Virus record (IMG/VR): IMGVR_UViG_3300032092_000146
Span: 1 to 31,972 of that record
Source: a virus
Reading direction: 5' to 3' (one strand)
DNA: 31,972 nt
The translations under genes were made by a program, and so were the position numbers. How positions within the stretch are numbered: the stretch's first letter is position 1; the number at the start of each line of letters is the position of its first letter. The notes below the pieces were generated by a model. It did no database searches. It was not told where the DNA came from and saw nothing but the letters and a program-made list of their open reading frames with translations. Of this stretch, positions 14,573 to 21,390 are shown in pieces.

Positions 14573-14761
14573 TTATACTATTTCGGGAATTGGCATCCAA
14601 TAAGCGACTTCACAAGTAAACCAAGAGTGGTTTTCGGAGTGCCATTTATCCTCTTTGACCCAATACCAAGCAACAATTTGCATTCCTTCGTTGTCAGTAA
14701 TCAGCACGGGTTGCCCATTAAAGGGCATTTGGTCTTGGGGTCTTATCCAGGGCATGGTCAT
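14573..14761 (-). CDS. DUF551-like small protein
   Basis: The 62-aa protein fits the DUF551 pattern: it begins MTMPWIRPQDQMPFNGQPVL, has a middle WYWVKEDKWH and ends FTCEVAYWMPIPE. The family is common in phages and has no established function. Its signature is a W at the start and the closing xWMPLPE. ATG at 14761 overlaps the upstream TGA (ATGA at 14758-14761); the ATG at 14755 would drop two residues. It has no membrane segment. Codon use is typical for this region. Confidence 0.7.
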   Translation of the reverse strand: MTMPWIRPQDQMPFNGQPVLITDNEGMQIVAWYWVKEDKWHSENHSWFTCEVAYWMPIPEIV

Positions 14762-14910
14762 GCGTTTTTGGCTTGAAGGATTCTACCGAGCAGGGTCCAA
14801 TTCACGGACCAAGGCTTGATGGTTTCGGAGCGGTCGGGGCGGCTGCAAGACACGCACTCCTTGCGGATGTGGATTTGCCAGCGTCGGAAATCGGTGGGGG
14901 TTGGTTTCAT
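14758..14910 (-). CDS. 50-aa hypothetical protein
   Basis: Starting at ATG 14910, the protein reads MKPTPTDFRRWQIHIRKECV, then SCSRPDRSETIKPWSVNWTL and ends QAKNA. It is basic and has no membrane segment; two Cys (CxxC-like: CVSC) lie near residue 19-22. ATG at 14910 is preceded by a CCTAAACCAAAACC leader and by the -7 box TATTTTTG at 14931-14938. The longer frame to 14943 would start within that box, so I rejected it. No family is recognised. It is the first gene of a short group ending at the terminator. Confidence 0.5.
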   Translation of the reverse strand: MKPTPTDFRRWQIHIRKECVSCSRPDRSETIKPWSVNWTLLGRILQAKNA

Positions 14911-14930
14911 GGGTTTTGGTTTAGGTTTAA

Positions 14931-14938
14931 CAAAAATA
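14931..14938 (-). promoter_or_regulatory. -7 box TATTTTTG before the 50-aa gene
   Basis: The minus strand reads TATTTTTG, a full match to TAnnTTTG, 20 bases before ATG 14910. That would leave a leader of about 17 bases. A TTG lies 23 bases upstream, too far for a standard -33 element. This would start transcription of 14910 to the terminator at 13973. Confidence 0.45.
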
Positions 14939-14946
14939 TACACAAG

Positions 14947-15273
14947 TTAGGAACATTCAGCCAACACCCTTTGGAAATCTTCCACGCTTCGGATGACTAC
15001 ATATTTGTAGCCAACTGCTTCCACGACCCCCTGCCACCACTTTTGGGATAGGGACTGCTTGCCCTTGGGGTCTTTGAACTCCAAGAACACGGCACCAGCG
15101 GCAGACAGGTATATCATGTCGCTCACACCCGCAACCACGCCCATAGCCTTCATCACGCTTCCCGCATACGCAGACGGGGCGTTGTTGTTGACGGTGAATA
15201 ATCGGCCCCGCTGGTCGGGGAAGTTATTCCAATGCCATTGGAAGCACTCGGCTTGAATCTTGAACTCTTGCAT
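14947..15273 (-). CDS. VRR-NUC domain nuclease
   Basis: The 108-aa protein is a minimal VRR-NUC (PD-(D/E)xK) nuclease. GVVAGVSDMIYLSAAG (about 45-60) carries the catalytic Asp, and AVFLEFKDPKGKQSLSQKWW (about 61-80) gives the E-x-K pair and the Q/W helix; the C-terminal GYKYVVIRSVEDF completes the fold. Phage members are thought to cut branched or Holliday-type DNA. It sits eight bases after the helicase, consistent with a role in replication or recombination intermediates. ATG at 15273 is the natural start. Activity is inferred from the motif and known relatives. Confidence 0.85.
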   Translation of the reverse strand: MQEFKIQAECFQWHWNNFPDQRGRLFTVNNNAPSAYAGSVMKAMGVVAGVSDMIYLSAAGAVFLEFKDPKGKQSLSQKWWQGVVEAVGYKYVVIRSVEDFQRVLAECS

Positions 15274-15280
15274 GGGTAAG

Positions 15281-16714
15281 TTATTTTAGGATTGGAAAAC
15301 GGTCTTTGTTGTGGAAGGCCCAGCCTGGCTTCCATCCCATATAGCGGATGAACTCCAAGGCTTCGGCTTTGCTCTTGCATTGGTTGTGAAGGACCCAATA
15401 CGGCGAAATTACTTTGGCCTTGGCCAGTTGTGCCTTTTGGTACATGCTGCTGGTCGTGGCCAACTGCATGCCCTGCGCCTTGGTCATCAGGTGCAGGTCC
15501 ACCATCTCGCCCTGCTCTTGCGGCTTGCGCTGGTACTCGTAGCCGCAATGCTTGCACTTCATCGCTCCCACGGGGATAATCGCCTCGCAGCCCTTACAGT
15601 TCTTCGCCCCGCCAACGCCATCGGATTTCTTCTTGCGTTTCTTTTTTAGGGACCAATCACGGTTGGCTTCCCAAAATCCATGGTGGTTTACATTGTTGCC
15701 GAAATCAAGGATCGTGAACTCCCGCTTGGTCGGGGTCACCCTGGAGCCACGGCCCACCATCTGCATGAATAGGGGAAGGCTTGCGGTTGCCCGGTAAAGG
15801 ATAACTACCTCAATGGTTGGTTCGTCAAATCCCGTGGTCATAAGATCGCAGTTGCAAAGAATAGCATCGGGGGTATGCTTAAACCAAGCCAGCACATCGG
15901 CCCGCTCCTGCTTGCCCATGTCCCCATCCACATGGCGGGCGTTGTGGCCTGCGTTCTGCAAAGCGGCGCAGACCTCTTGACTGGATGCAATATTGCTCGC
16001 AAACAGGATCGCCTTCTTGCCCCTGCAATGCCTTCCGTAGTTTTTGACAACGCCATCAAATACCCTCCGCTTGGAATAGACCGTGGCCATCTGCTGGGTA
16101 TCGTAGTCATCGCCACGCATCCCGATTCCCGATAGGTCCAAGTTTGTCCCATAGGTGACGGGACTGGCAAGGAATCCTTGGCGTATCAGTTCCCCGACCT
16201 GCACAGGGTTGTGAAGTACCTGGTAGAACTTGGACAGGCATTCTTGGTTCCCACGACGCAGCGGTGTTGCGGTGGCCCCGATGACCACGGCCTTGGCGGG
16301 GATGCTTGCAAGTAGCGGGTTGAAGGTTTGCTTGTGTGCCTCGTCAATGATCACCAGGTCCATGCCAGCCATGAGGTCGGCATAGTCGGCCTTGTTCTTG
16401 CGTCGGGCGTAGGTTTGGGCCATAGCAATGAAACAGTTGCCCGAAACATCCAGTCGGGGTTTGCCCGCTTCAATGAGGGTTGGAACGATCCCGAACTGAT
16501 CCAGCGCACCGTTGGATTGCTTCAGCAGTTCAACCCGATCGGTGAAGATGATGCACCGTTTCCCCCGCTGAAGGGCCGATGCCACCATGAAGGTGAACAT
16601 GACGGTCTTGCCGCTTCCAGTCGGAGCGCACAGGATTATGTGCCTCTTGCCCTCTGCGATACTTGTCCGCATTTGGTCAATGGCTTGGTTTTGGTAGGGT
16701 CTGAGCGTAGTCAC
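15281..16714 (-). CDS. DEAD/DEAH-box (SF2) helicase with zinc ribbon
   Basis: The 477-aa protein is a superfamily 2 helicase. It shows LRPYQNQAIDQM near the start, Walker A CAPTGSGKT (about 28-36), DEAH (about 121-124), GATATP (about 147-152), and motif VI MQMVGRGSRV (about 315-324). A C-terminal zinc ribbon has CKGC and CKHC (about 373-392). Such proteins remodel DNA at forks or help phage recombination. The start is GTG at 16714, inside the first repeat of the GTAGTCA cluster. The upstream primase and the downstream VRR-NUC nuclease complete a replication module. No ATG is usable near this point. Confidence 0.88.
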   Translation of the reverse strand: MTTLRPYQNQAIDQMRTSIAEGKRHIILCAPTGSGKTVMFTFMVASALQRGKRCIIFTDRVELLKQSNGALDQFGIVPTLIEAGKPRLDVSGNCFIAMAQTYARRKNKADYADLMAGMDLVIIDEAHKQTFNPLLASIPAKAVVIGATATPLRRGNQECLSKFYQVLHNPVQVGELIRQGFLASPVTYGTNLDLSGIGMRGDDYDTQQMATVYSKRRVFDGVVKNYGRHCRGKKAILFASNIASSQEVCAALQNAGHNARHVDGDMGKQERADVLAWFKHTPDAILCNCDLMTTGFDEPTIEVVILYRATASLPLFMQMVGRGSRVTPTKREFTILDFGNNVNHHGFWEANRDWSLKKKRKKKSDGVGGAKNCKGCEAIIPVGAMKCKHCGYEYQRKPQEQGEMVDLHLMTKAQGMQLATTSSMYQKAQLAKAKVISPYWVLHNQCKSKAEALEFIRYMGWKPGWAFHNKDRFPILK

Positions 16715-16975
16715 TTGTAGTCACTTTGGTTTTTGAGAAGTGACTACAAAAAACGGCCTTCCTGATATCGTGGAGGCGGTTGTAGTCAGTGTAGTCACTT
16801 GTAGTTACTTTTTTTCTTATGAGTAGATATACATCACACATGCACACACGCACACGCTCGTATATATTGCCAATGTAAAATAGGGGTCAAAACTGACTAC
16901 ACTGACTACTTAAAACGGAATGCCTTGATTAGTAGGCGTTTGGGCGTAGTCACTTCTTTCGTAATTTCTGACTAC
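16707..16975. repeat. iteron-like GTAGTCA repeats, candidate replication origin
   Basis: About ten copies of GTAGTCA or its complement lie in 270 bases. Tandem GTAGTCACTT copies are at 16707-16716 and 16717-16726. The inverse AAGTGACTAC at 16738-16747 can pair with the second copy. Three near-copies follow at 16782-16790, 16791-16800 and 16801-16810. Inverse ACTGACTAC copies are at 16892-16900 and 16901-16909, and single copies at 16946-16955 and 16969-16975 lie inside the primase end. An AT-rich segment and an alternating purine-pyrimidine tract (about 16825-16852) sit between the groups. This resembles an iteron origin recognised by an initiator. It could instead be an operator array for the helicase gene. 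Confidence 0.6.
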
Positions 16976-19144
16976 AAAATAGCATCCGAGGAAATTTCGC
17001 TCCCTTCGGCATACTTTTTGACACCCAAGGGACTTTAGGATGGCTCCAAGTTTGTGTGCGGACACATGCTGGCGGGTGCAGGTCTCAATGACATCCTTGA
17101 TCTCGGAGTTGGTCAGCCACTTGCCTTCGGGGTCGTCGCTCCGATCGGGGATGGTAAACAATTTGAGCAGGAGTTCTTTCTCCACGGCGGGCTGGACATT
17201 CAGTTGGGTCCGATCGTTGAGGATTGCGATCTCGGCTTTGGACAACTGCCAGGCATCGCTTCCGTGGGTTTGAATGGCATGGTAGCACTCAATGAATAGG
17301 TCGGTCTTGTCAATGGCATCATAGGCATCCCAGTCAATGCTTGCGGCCACCACGGGCAGAATCCGTCGGTTTCCCGTTGGGTCATTGATGACTTCTTCGT
17401 CGTTGGAAGTCCCGCATAGGACCGCATAACGGTTCAAATCTTCGTGGACCCGTCCGTAGGGCTTGCGGATGCTAAAGGTCTGCTTGGAGGATAGTTCCTT
17501 CAGTTTCTTGGCCTCCTGCTTTGATTTGCCCCCGAACTCGTCATCGCAGAGGATAATCTTCTTGCACATGAGGATCTCGTCGTCCTTGCCTGCATCCAGT
17601 TTTGATTCCCCATAATAAGACCGCAGTTCGGCAGGGAGGATATTGCGGAAGAAGTTTGTCTTGCCGATACCCTGGTCCCCGCATAGCACCAAGATGGCCA
17701 GCGAGTAATCGCCCTGCATGCTTGCAACCACGGAGCAGAGCCACTTGTAGATACACATCTGCACGAATGCGTGTTCTTGGGTCGTGCTGGTGATCGTGTT
17801 GGTCAGGGCTTCAATGCACCCCTTCGGTTGGCGGTGGCCGTTTTTGGCGAAGAACTCCAAAAACGGATTGTAGGTAACGACAAAATCCGAATCCACGATG
17901 GCGTTGACCAGTTGCATGTTGACCTCCTTCTTGCCGAAGTTCTCCAAGCAAGCGACATAAATATTATTGAGATCCGTATCGTTAATCGGTTGGCCGTTGA
18001 GTTCAATGTTTCTAGTCACGGCGTTGCGGCGCAGGTCGTAGGATCGCAGGTACGCTTTGATCTGCTTGATGGGCGAATCCTCGGTTGATGCGGTTTTGAG
18101 TTCATCGCTATCCATTTGCATGGTGTGTGCGACGATTTCATCCAACTGCTCGACATCAATCTGATCAATTTCCCGAAGGATGCGGACCGCCGTTTCGGTA
18201 GCGGAGGCGATGTCTTTTGGGCCGCCATTGGTTCCCACTCGCATGCGGTGGGTCTTGGCGGTTGAGACGATGTGGCGGGTTTGCGGGGTTTGGATTTCAA
18301 CGCCCGCATTCTTAGCCAGCCACATGAAGGACGCAAAGGATACGGAGTTCTGCTTGGTTTGGCAGAGGGCTTTGTACTTCCGATCGCAGGCTTGTGGGTC
18401 GTACTTCGGGGATATGGCTGACACCCGATGGAACAAGTCCGCACCCATGTCCTGGTACTTTGCGGCAATGGCAAAGCCGATCTTCACCCAGTCAGCATAG
18501 GAGTTGGTAAGGTCAATCCGCTTGGCTTCAATCTGCTGGACGATATGCTCCACATCGTGTTCGCCGTGTGGATAGAATTTTGGTGCAGGCGTTGCCTTGG
18601 CTTTGGGAAGGTAGGCTTTGAATACGGCCACCTTGCGTTCGGTGTGGTAGGCTTCGGGGTCAAAACTGACGAACCGAAGGCGGGACACATCCTTGCATGC
18701 GGGGTCAATAATGATGTGGTACTTATCAGCCAATCGTTTTTCCAAGGCGAAGAACGCTTCCAGGTGCCGATCGGGTTCAATGCGGTAATAGGCGGCATAC
18801 CCTTCCCCTCCCGTGGACTTGTGCATGGCAAGAAGAAACTCGTCATTCAGCAGAGCCTTCATGTTCACGCCCTCGTTGTCCTTGGCATCAATGTCAATGC
18901 AAAGGATCCCCGAATGGGTGTCAAGGCCGTCCCTGCCCTGCTTCTTGAACTTGCCGCTTGGTGTAACGGCAGAAAGCCTGCGTTTGGTTTCGTCCGTCTT
19001 GGCGGCACGGTATGCGGTCACTTCGTTGTACCAATACCCATCACGGATATTGGTGATGTACTCCGCAAAGTCCAGGTGATCGTCGGGCGTGGTGTTGCGT
19101 GTTGCCGCTCCTTTTGCGGCCTTGAATAGTGAAATTGTTGCCAT
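16910..19144 (-). CDS. primase-helicase (VirE/D5-like)
   Basis: The 744-aa protein joins a primase-like N-terminus to a VirE/D5-type helicase. GILCIDIDAKDN (about 79-90) gives the DxD of an archaeo-eukaryotic primase-type (BT4734-like) domain, with further conserved parts to about 190. A PriCT-like segment SYADWVKIGFAIAAKY lies near 214-229. The helicase core has Walker A GDQGIGKTNFF (about 488-498), Walker B IILCDDEFGG (about 529-538) and NDPTGNRRILPVVA (about 584-597), a sensor/Arg-finger segment. The protein probably primes and unwinds phage DNA. Two bases past its stop codon begins the run of repeats. ATG 19144 is nine bases after a terminator hairpin. Confidence 0.85.
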   Translation of the reverse strand: MATISLFKAAKGAATRNTTPDDHLDFAEYITNIRDGYWYNEVTAYRAAKTDETKRRLSAVTPSGKFKKQGRDGLDTHSGILCIDIDAKDNEGVNMKALLNDEFLLAMHKSTGGEGYAAYYRIEPDRHLEAFFALEKRLADKYHIIIDPACKDVSRLRFVSFDPEAYHTERKVAVFKAYLPKAKATPAPKFYPHGEHDVEHIVQQIEAKRIDLTNSYADWVKIGFAIAAKYQDMGADLFHRVSAISPKYDPQACDRKYKALCQTKQNSVSFASFMWLAKNAGVEIQTPQTRHIVSTAKTHRMRVGTNGGPKDIASATETAVRILREIDQIDVEQLDEIVAHTMQMDSDELKTASTEDSPIKQIKAYLRSYDLRRNAVTRNIELNGQPINDTDLNNIYVACLENFGKKEVNMQLVNAIVDSDFVVTYNPFLEFFAKNGHRQPKGCIEALTNTITSTTQEHAFVQMCIYKWLCSVVASMQGDYSLAILVLCGDQGIGKTNFFRNILPAELRSYYGESKLDAGKDDEILMCKKIILCDDEFGGKSKQEAKKLKELSSKQTFSIRKPYGRVHEDLNRYAVLCGTSNDEEVINDPTGNRRILPVVAASIDWDAYDAIDKTDLFIECYHAIQTHGSDAWQLSKAEIAILNDRTQLNVQPAVEKELLLKLFTIPDRSDDPEGKWLTNSEIKDVIETCTRQHVSAHKLGAILKSLGCQKVCRRERNFLGCYFVVRNYERSDYAQTPTNQGIPF

Positions 19145-19152
19145 AGGGTAAG

Positions 19153-19187
19153 AAAAAAACGCCCTGACTGTTGCGGCAGCCAGGGCG
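19153..19187 (-). terminator. terminator hairpin in the primase leader
   Basis: On the minus strand an 11-bp stem (CGCCCTGGCTG with CAGTCAGGGCG, one G-U pair, six-base loop) is followed by seven Ts. It ends nine bases before the primase ATG. It may end the upstream transcript, or, because a promoter-like box and a short ORF precede it, act as an attenuator for the primase. Confidence 0.85.
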
Positions 19188-19192
19188 AGGGG

Positions 19193-19240
19193 TTACGATG
19201 GAATGAACCCTTTATCTAAACACCGCATGGCCGCAATCAT
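19193..19240 (-). CDS. possible 15-codon leader peptide
   Basis: ATG at 19240 opens 15 codons: MIAAMRCLDKGFIPS, then TAA at 19193-19195. The stop is six bases before the terminator stem. The ORF lies 31 bases after the box TAACTTTG and has no overlap with a larger minus-strand gene. Its place fits a leader peptide, where ribosome progress would control hairpin formation. There is no run of one amino acid, so a classical amino-acid sensor is unlikely, and chance occurrence remains possible. Confidence 0.3.
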   Translation of the reverse strand: MIAAMRCLDKGFIPS

Positions 19241-19271
19241 GTGGTGGTTACTTGTAAATGTAATTAGTTCA

Positions 19272-19279
19272 CAAAGTTA
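19272..19279 (-). promoter_or_regulatory. -7 box TAACTTTG before the primase leader
   Basis: The minus strand reads TAACTTTG, a full match to TAnnTTTG, two bases past the stop codon of the SSB-like gene. Transcription would start near 19268 and make a leader of about 125 bases before the primase, including the short ORF and the terminator. No clear -33 TTG at standard spacing was seen. Confidence 0.5.
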
Positions 19280-19281
19280 CA

Positions 19282-19524
19282 CTAAAAAGGCATATCACCA
19301 TCTTGGGGGGCAAAATTCCCGCCGCTGGTCTGCTGCTGCATGGGTTCCACTTTGCCTGACAAGAACCGCTTGCCGCTCTTGCCTTCCTTGACCCATGCGG
19401 ATAACCGCATCTTGGTTCCGTCGGGCATGATGATGTCGCCCTTGTAGTCGGGCCGTTTTGGGTTGTCGCCTTTGTCGTTGGCGAACAAGGTGAAGGTGTT
19501 GGGTTGTGGGGTGTAATCGCTCAT
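19282..19524 (-). CDS. single-stranded DNA-binding-like protein
   Basis: The 80-aa protein has a compact beta-rich body: NTFTLFANDKGDNPKRPDYK (about 9-28), an Asp/Gly turn (IIMPDGTKMRLSAWVKEGKS) and KRFLSGKVEPM. It ends in a Gln/Gly linker and an acidic tip QDGDMPF, as in SSB proteins that bind partners through the acidic tail. At 80 aa it is shorter than bacterial SSB and lacks full OB length, so it is at best a reduced OB-like protein. The gene is the last before the primase leader and overlaps the wHTH gene by four bases. SSB-like is an inference from pattern and context. Confidence 0.55.
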   Translation of the reverse strand: MSDYTPQPNTFTLFANDKGDNPKRPDYKGDIIMPDGTKMRLSAWVKEGKSGKRFLSGKVEPMQQQTSGGNFAPQDGDMPF

Positions 19525-19748
19525 GGGTTTTGGGTTGGGGTTTGGTTAGGTTTAATTGTGTAAGTGCAGTTATCTTCTATGAGCCATTTAGAGGCCCGTA
19601 AATCGCTTAGGATTCGGTAGGTGGTACGAAGGTTCACCCCAAGCACTTCGGCGAGTTCTGAAGCCCTGTATGGGCGTGAGGCGAGGTACGACACGGCGTA
19701 GATGGTGGCCACTCTTCGTTGGATTTCTTTTCCTTTGGGCTTGGGCAT
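19521..19748 (-). CDS. small winged-helix DNA-binding protein
   Basis: The 75-aa protein is basic at the N-terminus (MPKPKGKEIQRR) and has a winged helix-turn-helix: IYAVSYLASRPYRASELAEV, then LGVNLRTTYRILSDLRASKW (about 36-55), followed by a short wing LIEDNCTYTI. This looks like MarR/IclR-type recognition. It may regulate early genes, including the divergent promoters at 21640-21808, or assist replication. It has no effector domain and is shorter than full regulators. The ATG at 19748 lies two bases after the upstream stop. The specific target is unknown. Confidence 0.6.
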   Translation of the reverse strand: MPKPKGKEIQRRVATIYAVSYLASRPYRASELAEVLGVNLRTTYRILSDLRASKWLIEDNCTYTIKPNQTPTQNP

Positions 19749-19750
19749 GG

Positions 19751-19996
19751 TTAGGGGATTAATTGATATTTGCGTCCGTTGTGTTCGATAACTTCGGGGA
19801 TGCGGTTGTCTTTGATGTAACCATCTGAATCTTCATAATAAAATCTATTACCTTCAGAATCGTATTCACGATTTACCCAAAATCCATTTGAATACTCCAT
19901 GTAGATTATTCTACGATTCTTGTCTCTGATTACCAAGTCCCCCTTCGCCTCAAAGTCCCAGTTTAGCCATTGGCCGATTGTTTGTATGACTTTCAT
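19751..19996 (-). CDS. 81-aa protein with YD-like repeat motif
   Basis: The 81-aa protein holds short aromatic/Asp-rich repeats: IYMEYSNGFWVNREYDSEGN, then RFYYEDSDGYIKDNR. The motif YDSEGNxxYYEDSDG occurs in tandem in many Bacteroidota phage and bacterial proteins of unknown function, and resembles RHS/YD repeats in a very short form. The DNA is more AT-rich than neighbouring genes. ATG at 19996 is the natural start, one base after the preceding gene's stop at 19998. A beta-sheet binding protein is likely, but the partner is unknown. Confidence 0.6.
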   Translation of the reverse strand: MKVIQTIGQWLNWDFEAKGDLVIRDKNRRIIYMEYSNGFWVNREYDSEGNRFYYEDSDGYIKDNRIPEVIEHNGRKYQLIP

Positions 19997-19997
19997 C

Positions 19998-20447
19998 TTA
20001 ACTGGCTTTAAAAGTAACAGCGATGCTTGGTTTTGTCCCTTTGGCGGGACATACGGGGACCGCTTCGCCCGTGGATTCGTCGTACACCGTGGCCTTCCCA
20101 GCGTTGCGAAAGGCCATCTTTAGCAGTTCCTCACGGGCTTTCATGCTTGCCTGCAAGTCGCTCCACACTTGGTCGTGCGTGTAGTCGGGCGTAAGTGCCC
20201 CCTCCTTGACTTGGATTTCAGCACCGAAGGCGGAGAAGGTCTTGCCGTGCTTTTCGGCTTCGTCACGGACGATGTCTTCGGTTGCTTTGAGGACTTGCTC
20301 CAAGGCTTTGACGACCGCTTTGAGGCGTACATGGGCGGCGATGGGATTGACCTCGCCTTCCTCGATTCGGAGGATAAGGCCAGCAGCGATGTCGGCGATG
20401 TCAGCCTTGCTGATGTCGCTCTTGGGTATGGTAACTAAATGGTTCAT
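19998..20447 (-). CDS. 149-aa conserved phage protein
   Basis: The 149-aa protein is helical in its first two thirds: LILRIEEGEVNPIAAHVRLK (about 24-43) and LEQVLKATEDIVRDEAEKHG, followed by FGAEIQVKEGALTPDYTHDQ and a basic segment with EELLKMAFRNAGKATVYDES. The C-terminal part ends VCPAKGTKPSIAVTFKAS. I recognise the overall pattern from other phages as a hypothetical protein. Its length, charge and lack of membrane segments suggest a soluble early protein. It lies between the annealing-protein gene and the wHTH gene and overlaps the upstream gene by four bases. No function is claimed. Confidence 0.6.
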   Translation of the reverse strand: MNHLVTIPKSDISKADIADIAAGLILRIEEGEVNPIAAHVRLKAVVKALEQVLKATEDIVRDEAEKHGKTFSAFGAEIQVKEGALTPDYTHDQVWSDLQASMKAREELLKMAFRNAGKATVYDESTGEAVPVCPAKGTKPSIAVTFKAS

Positions 20448-20686
20448 GGCATTTGGGTGGTTTGTTGGGATTGGAAGAGGGAGTTAAGGGTGTGGACCTT
20501 GCGGTCCCATATTGGCCAAGGTAGGTGAGCGGCGAACCACATCACTTCGTCAAAGGTCATAGCCCAATAATATTCGTGCTTTTGGAGGATGGAGATGAGT
20601 TTTTCACCGATAATGGGACTTTGTTCCTTGACTTCAAGGATGGCTTTGAACACATCGGCGTTGCATTGGGTCAGTAGGTTGTCCAT
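20444..20686 (-). CDS. 80-aa hypothetical protein
   Basis: The protein is 80 aa, with helical segments CNADVFKAILEVKEQSPIIG and EKLISILQKHEYYWAMTFDE, and a Trp-rich centre (VMWFAAHLPWPIWDRK). It has no membrane helix or nuclease motif. It sits between the annealing-protein gene and the 149-aa gene, with a four-base overlap to the latter (ATGA), so it is probably part of the early recombination block. It may bind DNA or protein partners, but no direct sign of this is visible. Confidence 0.55.
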   Translation of the reverse strand: MDNLLTQCNADVFKAILEVKEQSPIIGEKLISILQKHEYYWAMTFDEVMWFAAHLPWPIWDRKVHTLNSLFQSQQTTQMP

Positions 20687-20689
20687 GGC

Positions 20690-21250
20690 TTATTTTTTAG
20701 AGAGTTGGTTTTGGATGAATACGATGCCCTTCTCGAAACGGGCGGGGGTCATTTGGTCAAAATCTTTCATGAACCGCTCCTGCTGGTCAGCGGGGAGTTT
20801 CTGCACCAGTTTGAGGAAGTCGGCTTTGAGCGTTGCAACGGTTAGGTCGTCGTAGGCGGGAACAAGGCCGAGTTTGTCGGTCAAGTCATTGAACTGGTCC
20901 TGCTTGGCAATAGCCATGGAAACCTCGTTGGCGCTGGCAATGCTCGTTTCAATCCCGATTCCAAGGGCGGCCAAGGCACGGCCAAAGGCAGAGGTTTCGC
21001 AGTTTTCGACATAACTCGTTTTGTTAATCATGGACGAGGTGCGGTCCTCATGGGCATGGCCCGTTGCACGGATGCGGCCATCGGCATCCCGAATCATTGC
21101 TTTGATGCAGCAGCGGTCGGGTTGCAGGTCAACGAGGTCGGATTCAATGGACCAACCTGCATAGGCTGGCTCGTTGCGGAAGAACAGGAGGCGTTGGTTG
21201 ACTTCAACATAGTCCTTGCCTTTGATGTTGGTGGTTTTAAACTTGTGCAT
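20690..21250 (-). CDS. Erf/Rad52-like single-strand annealing protein
   Basis: From ATG 21250 the protein has 186 aa. SYVENCETSAFGRALAALGI (about 82-101) carries the GRALAALGIG motif common to ERF-type annealing proteins, preceded by CIKAMIRDADGRIRATGHAH (beta-rich) and followed by a helical half (about 115-186) with LKADFLKLVQKLPADQQERF. These proteins anneal complementary single strands in phage recombination and circularisation. An SSB-like protein and VRR-NUC nuclease in the same block fit a recombination set. The frame to 21280 has upstream starts but no ATG in better context. The call is based on motif and module. Confidence 0.65.
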   Translation of the reverse strand: MHKFKTTNIKGKDYVEVNQRLLFFRNEPAYAGWSIESDLVDLQPDRCCIKAMIRDADGRIRATGHAHEDRTSSMINKTSYVENCETSAFGRALAALGIGIETSIASANEVSMAIAKQDQFNDLTDKLGLVPAYDDLTVATLKADFLKLVQKLPADQQERFMKDFDQMTPARFEKGIVFIQNQLSKK

Positions 21251-21260
21251 GGTTTGGGGT

Positions 21261-21380
21261 TTAGTTGGTGATAATTGCAAAAAAGAATCTGCCGAAAAAT
21301 GCGAGGCCGAGGCAGGCGGTCAGCACGATGTAACCCGTCGCAAGGGCGGCTTTGAGTTTGGTTTTGGTTTCGTGGGTCAT
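21261..21380 (-). CDS. 39-aa membrane peptide with FGRFF
   Basis: ATG at 21380 gives 39 codons: a basic start MTHETKTKLKAALATGYIVL, then a hydrophobic stretch with TACLGLAFFGRFFFAIITN. A single membrane helix with the N-terminus in the cytoplasm is likely. It is too short for many gene finders. It has its own CTAACCCCAAAACC leader and lies between the 82-aa gene and the annealing-protein gene. FGRFF and the DNA GGCAGATTCTTT are shared with the 30-aa peptide at 10726-10818. Function unknown; it could be an early membrane-acting peptide. Confidence 0.6.
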   Translation of the reverse strand: MTHETKTKLKAALATGYIVLTACLGLAFFGRFFFAIITN

Positions 21381-21390
21381 GGTTTTGGGG

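Noticed and set aside
16717-16747. 10-bp hairpin as a terminator
   Set aside because: On neither strand is the stem followed by a T run; the adjacent run is A on the plus strand after the hairpin. It is better seen as paired iterons.
18428-19129. 233-codon plus-strand frame
   Set aside because: Antisense to the primase N-terminus, whose DxD and helicase motifs confirm the minus frame.
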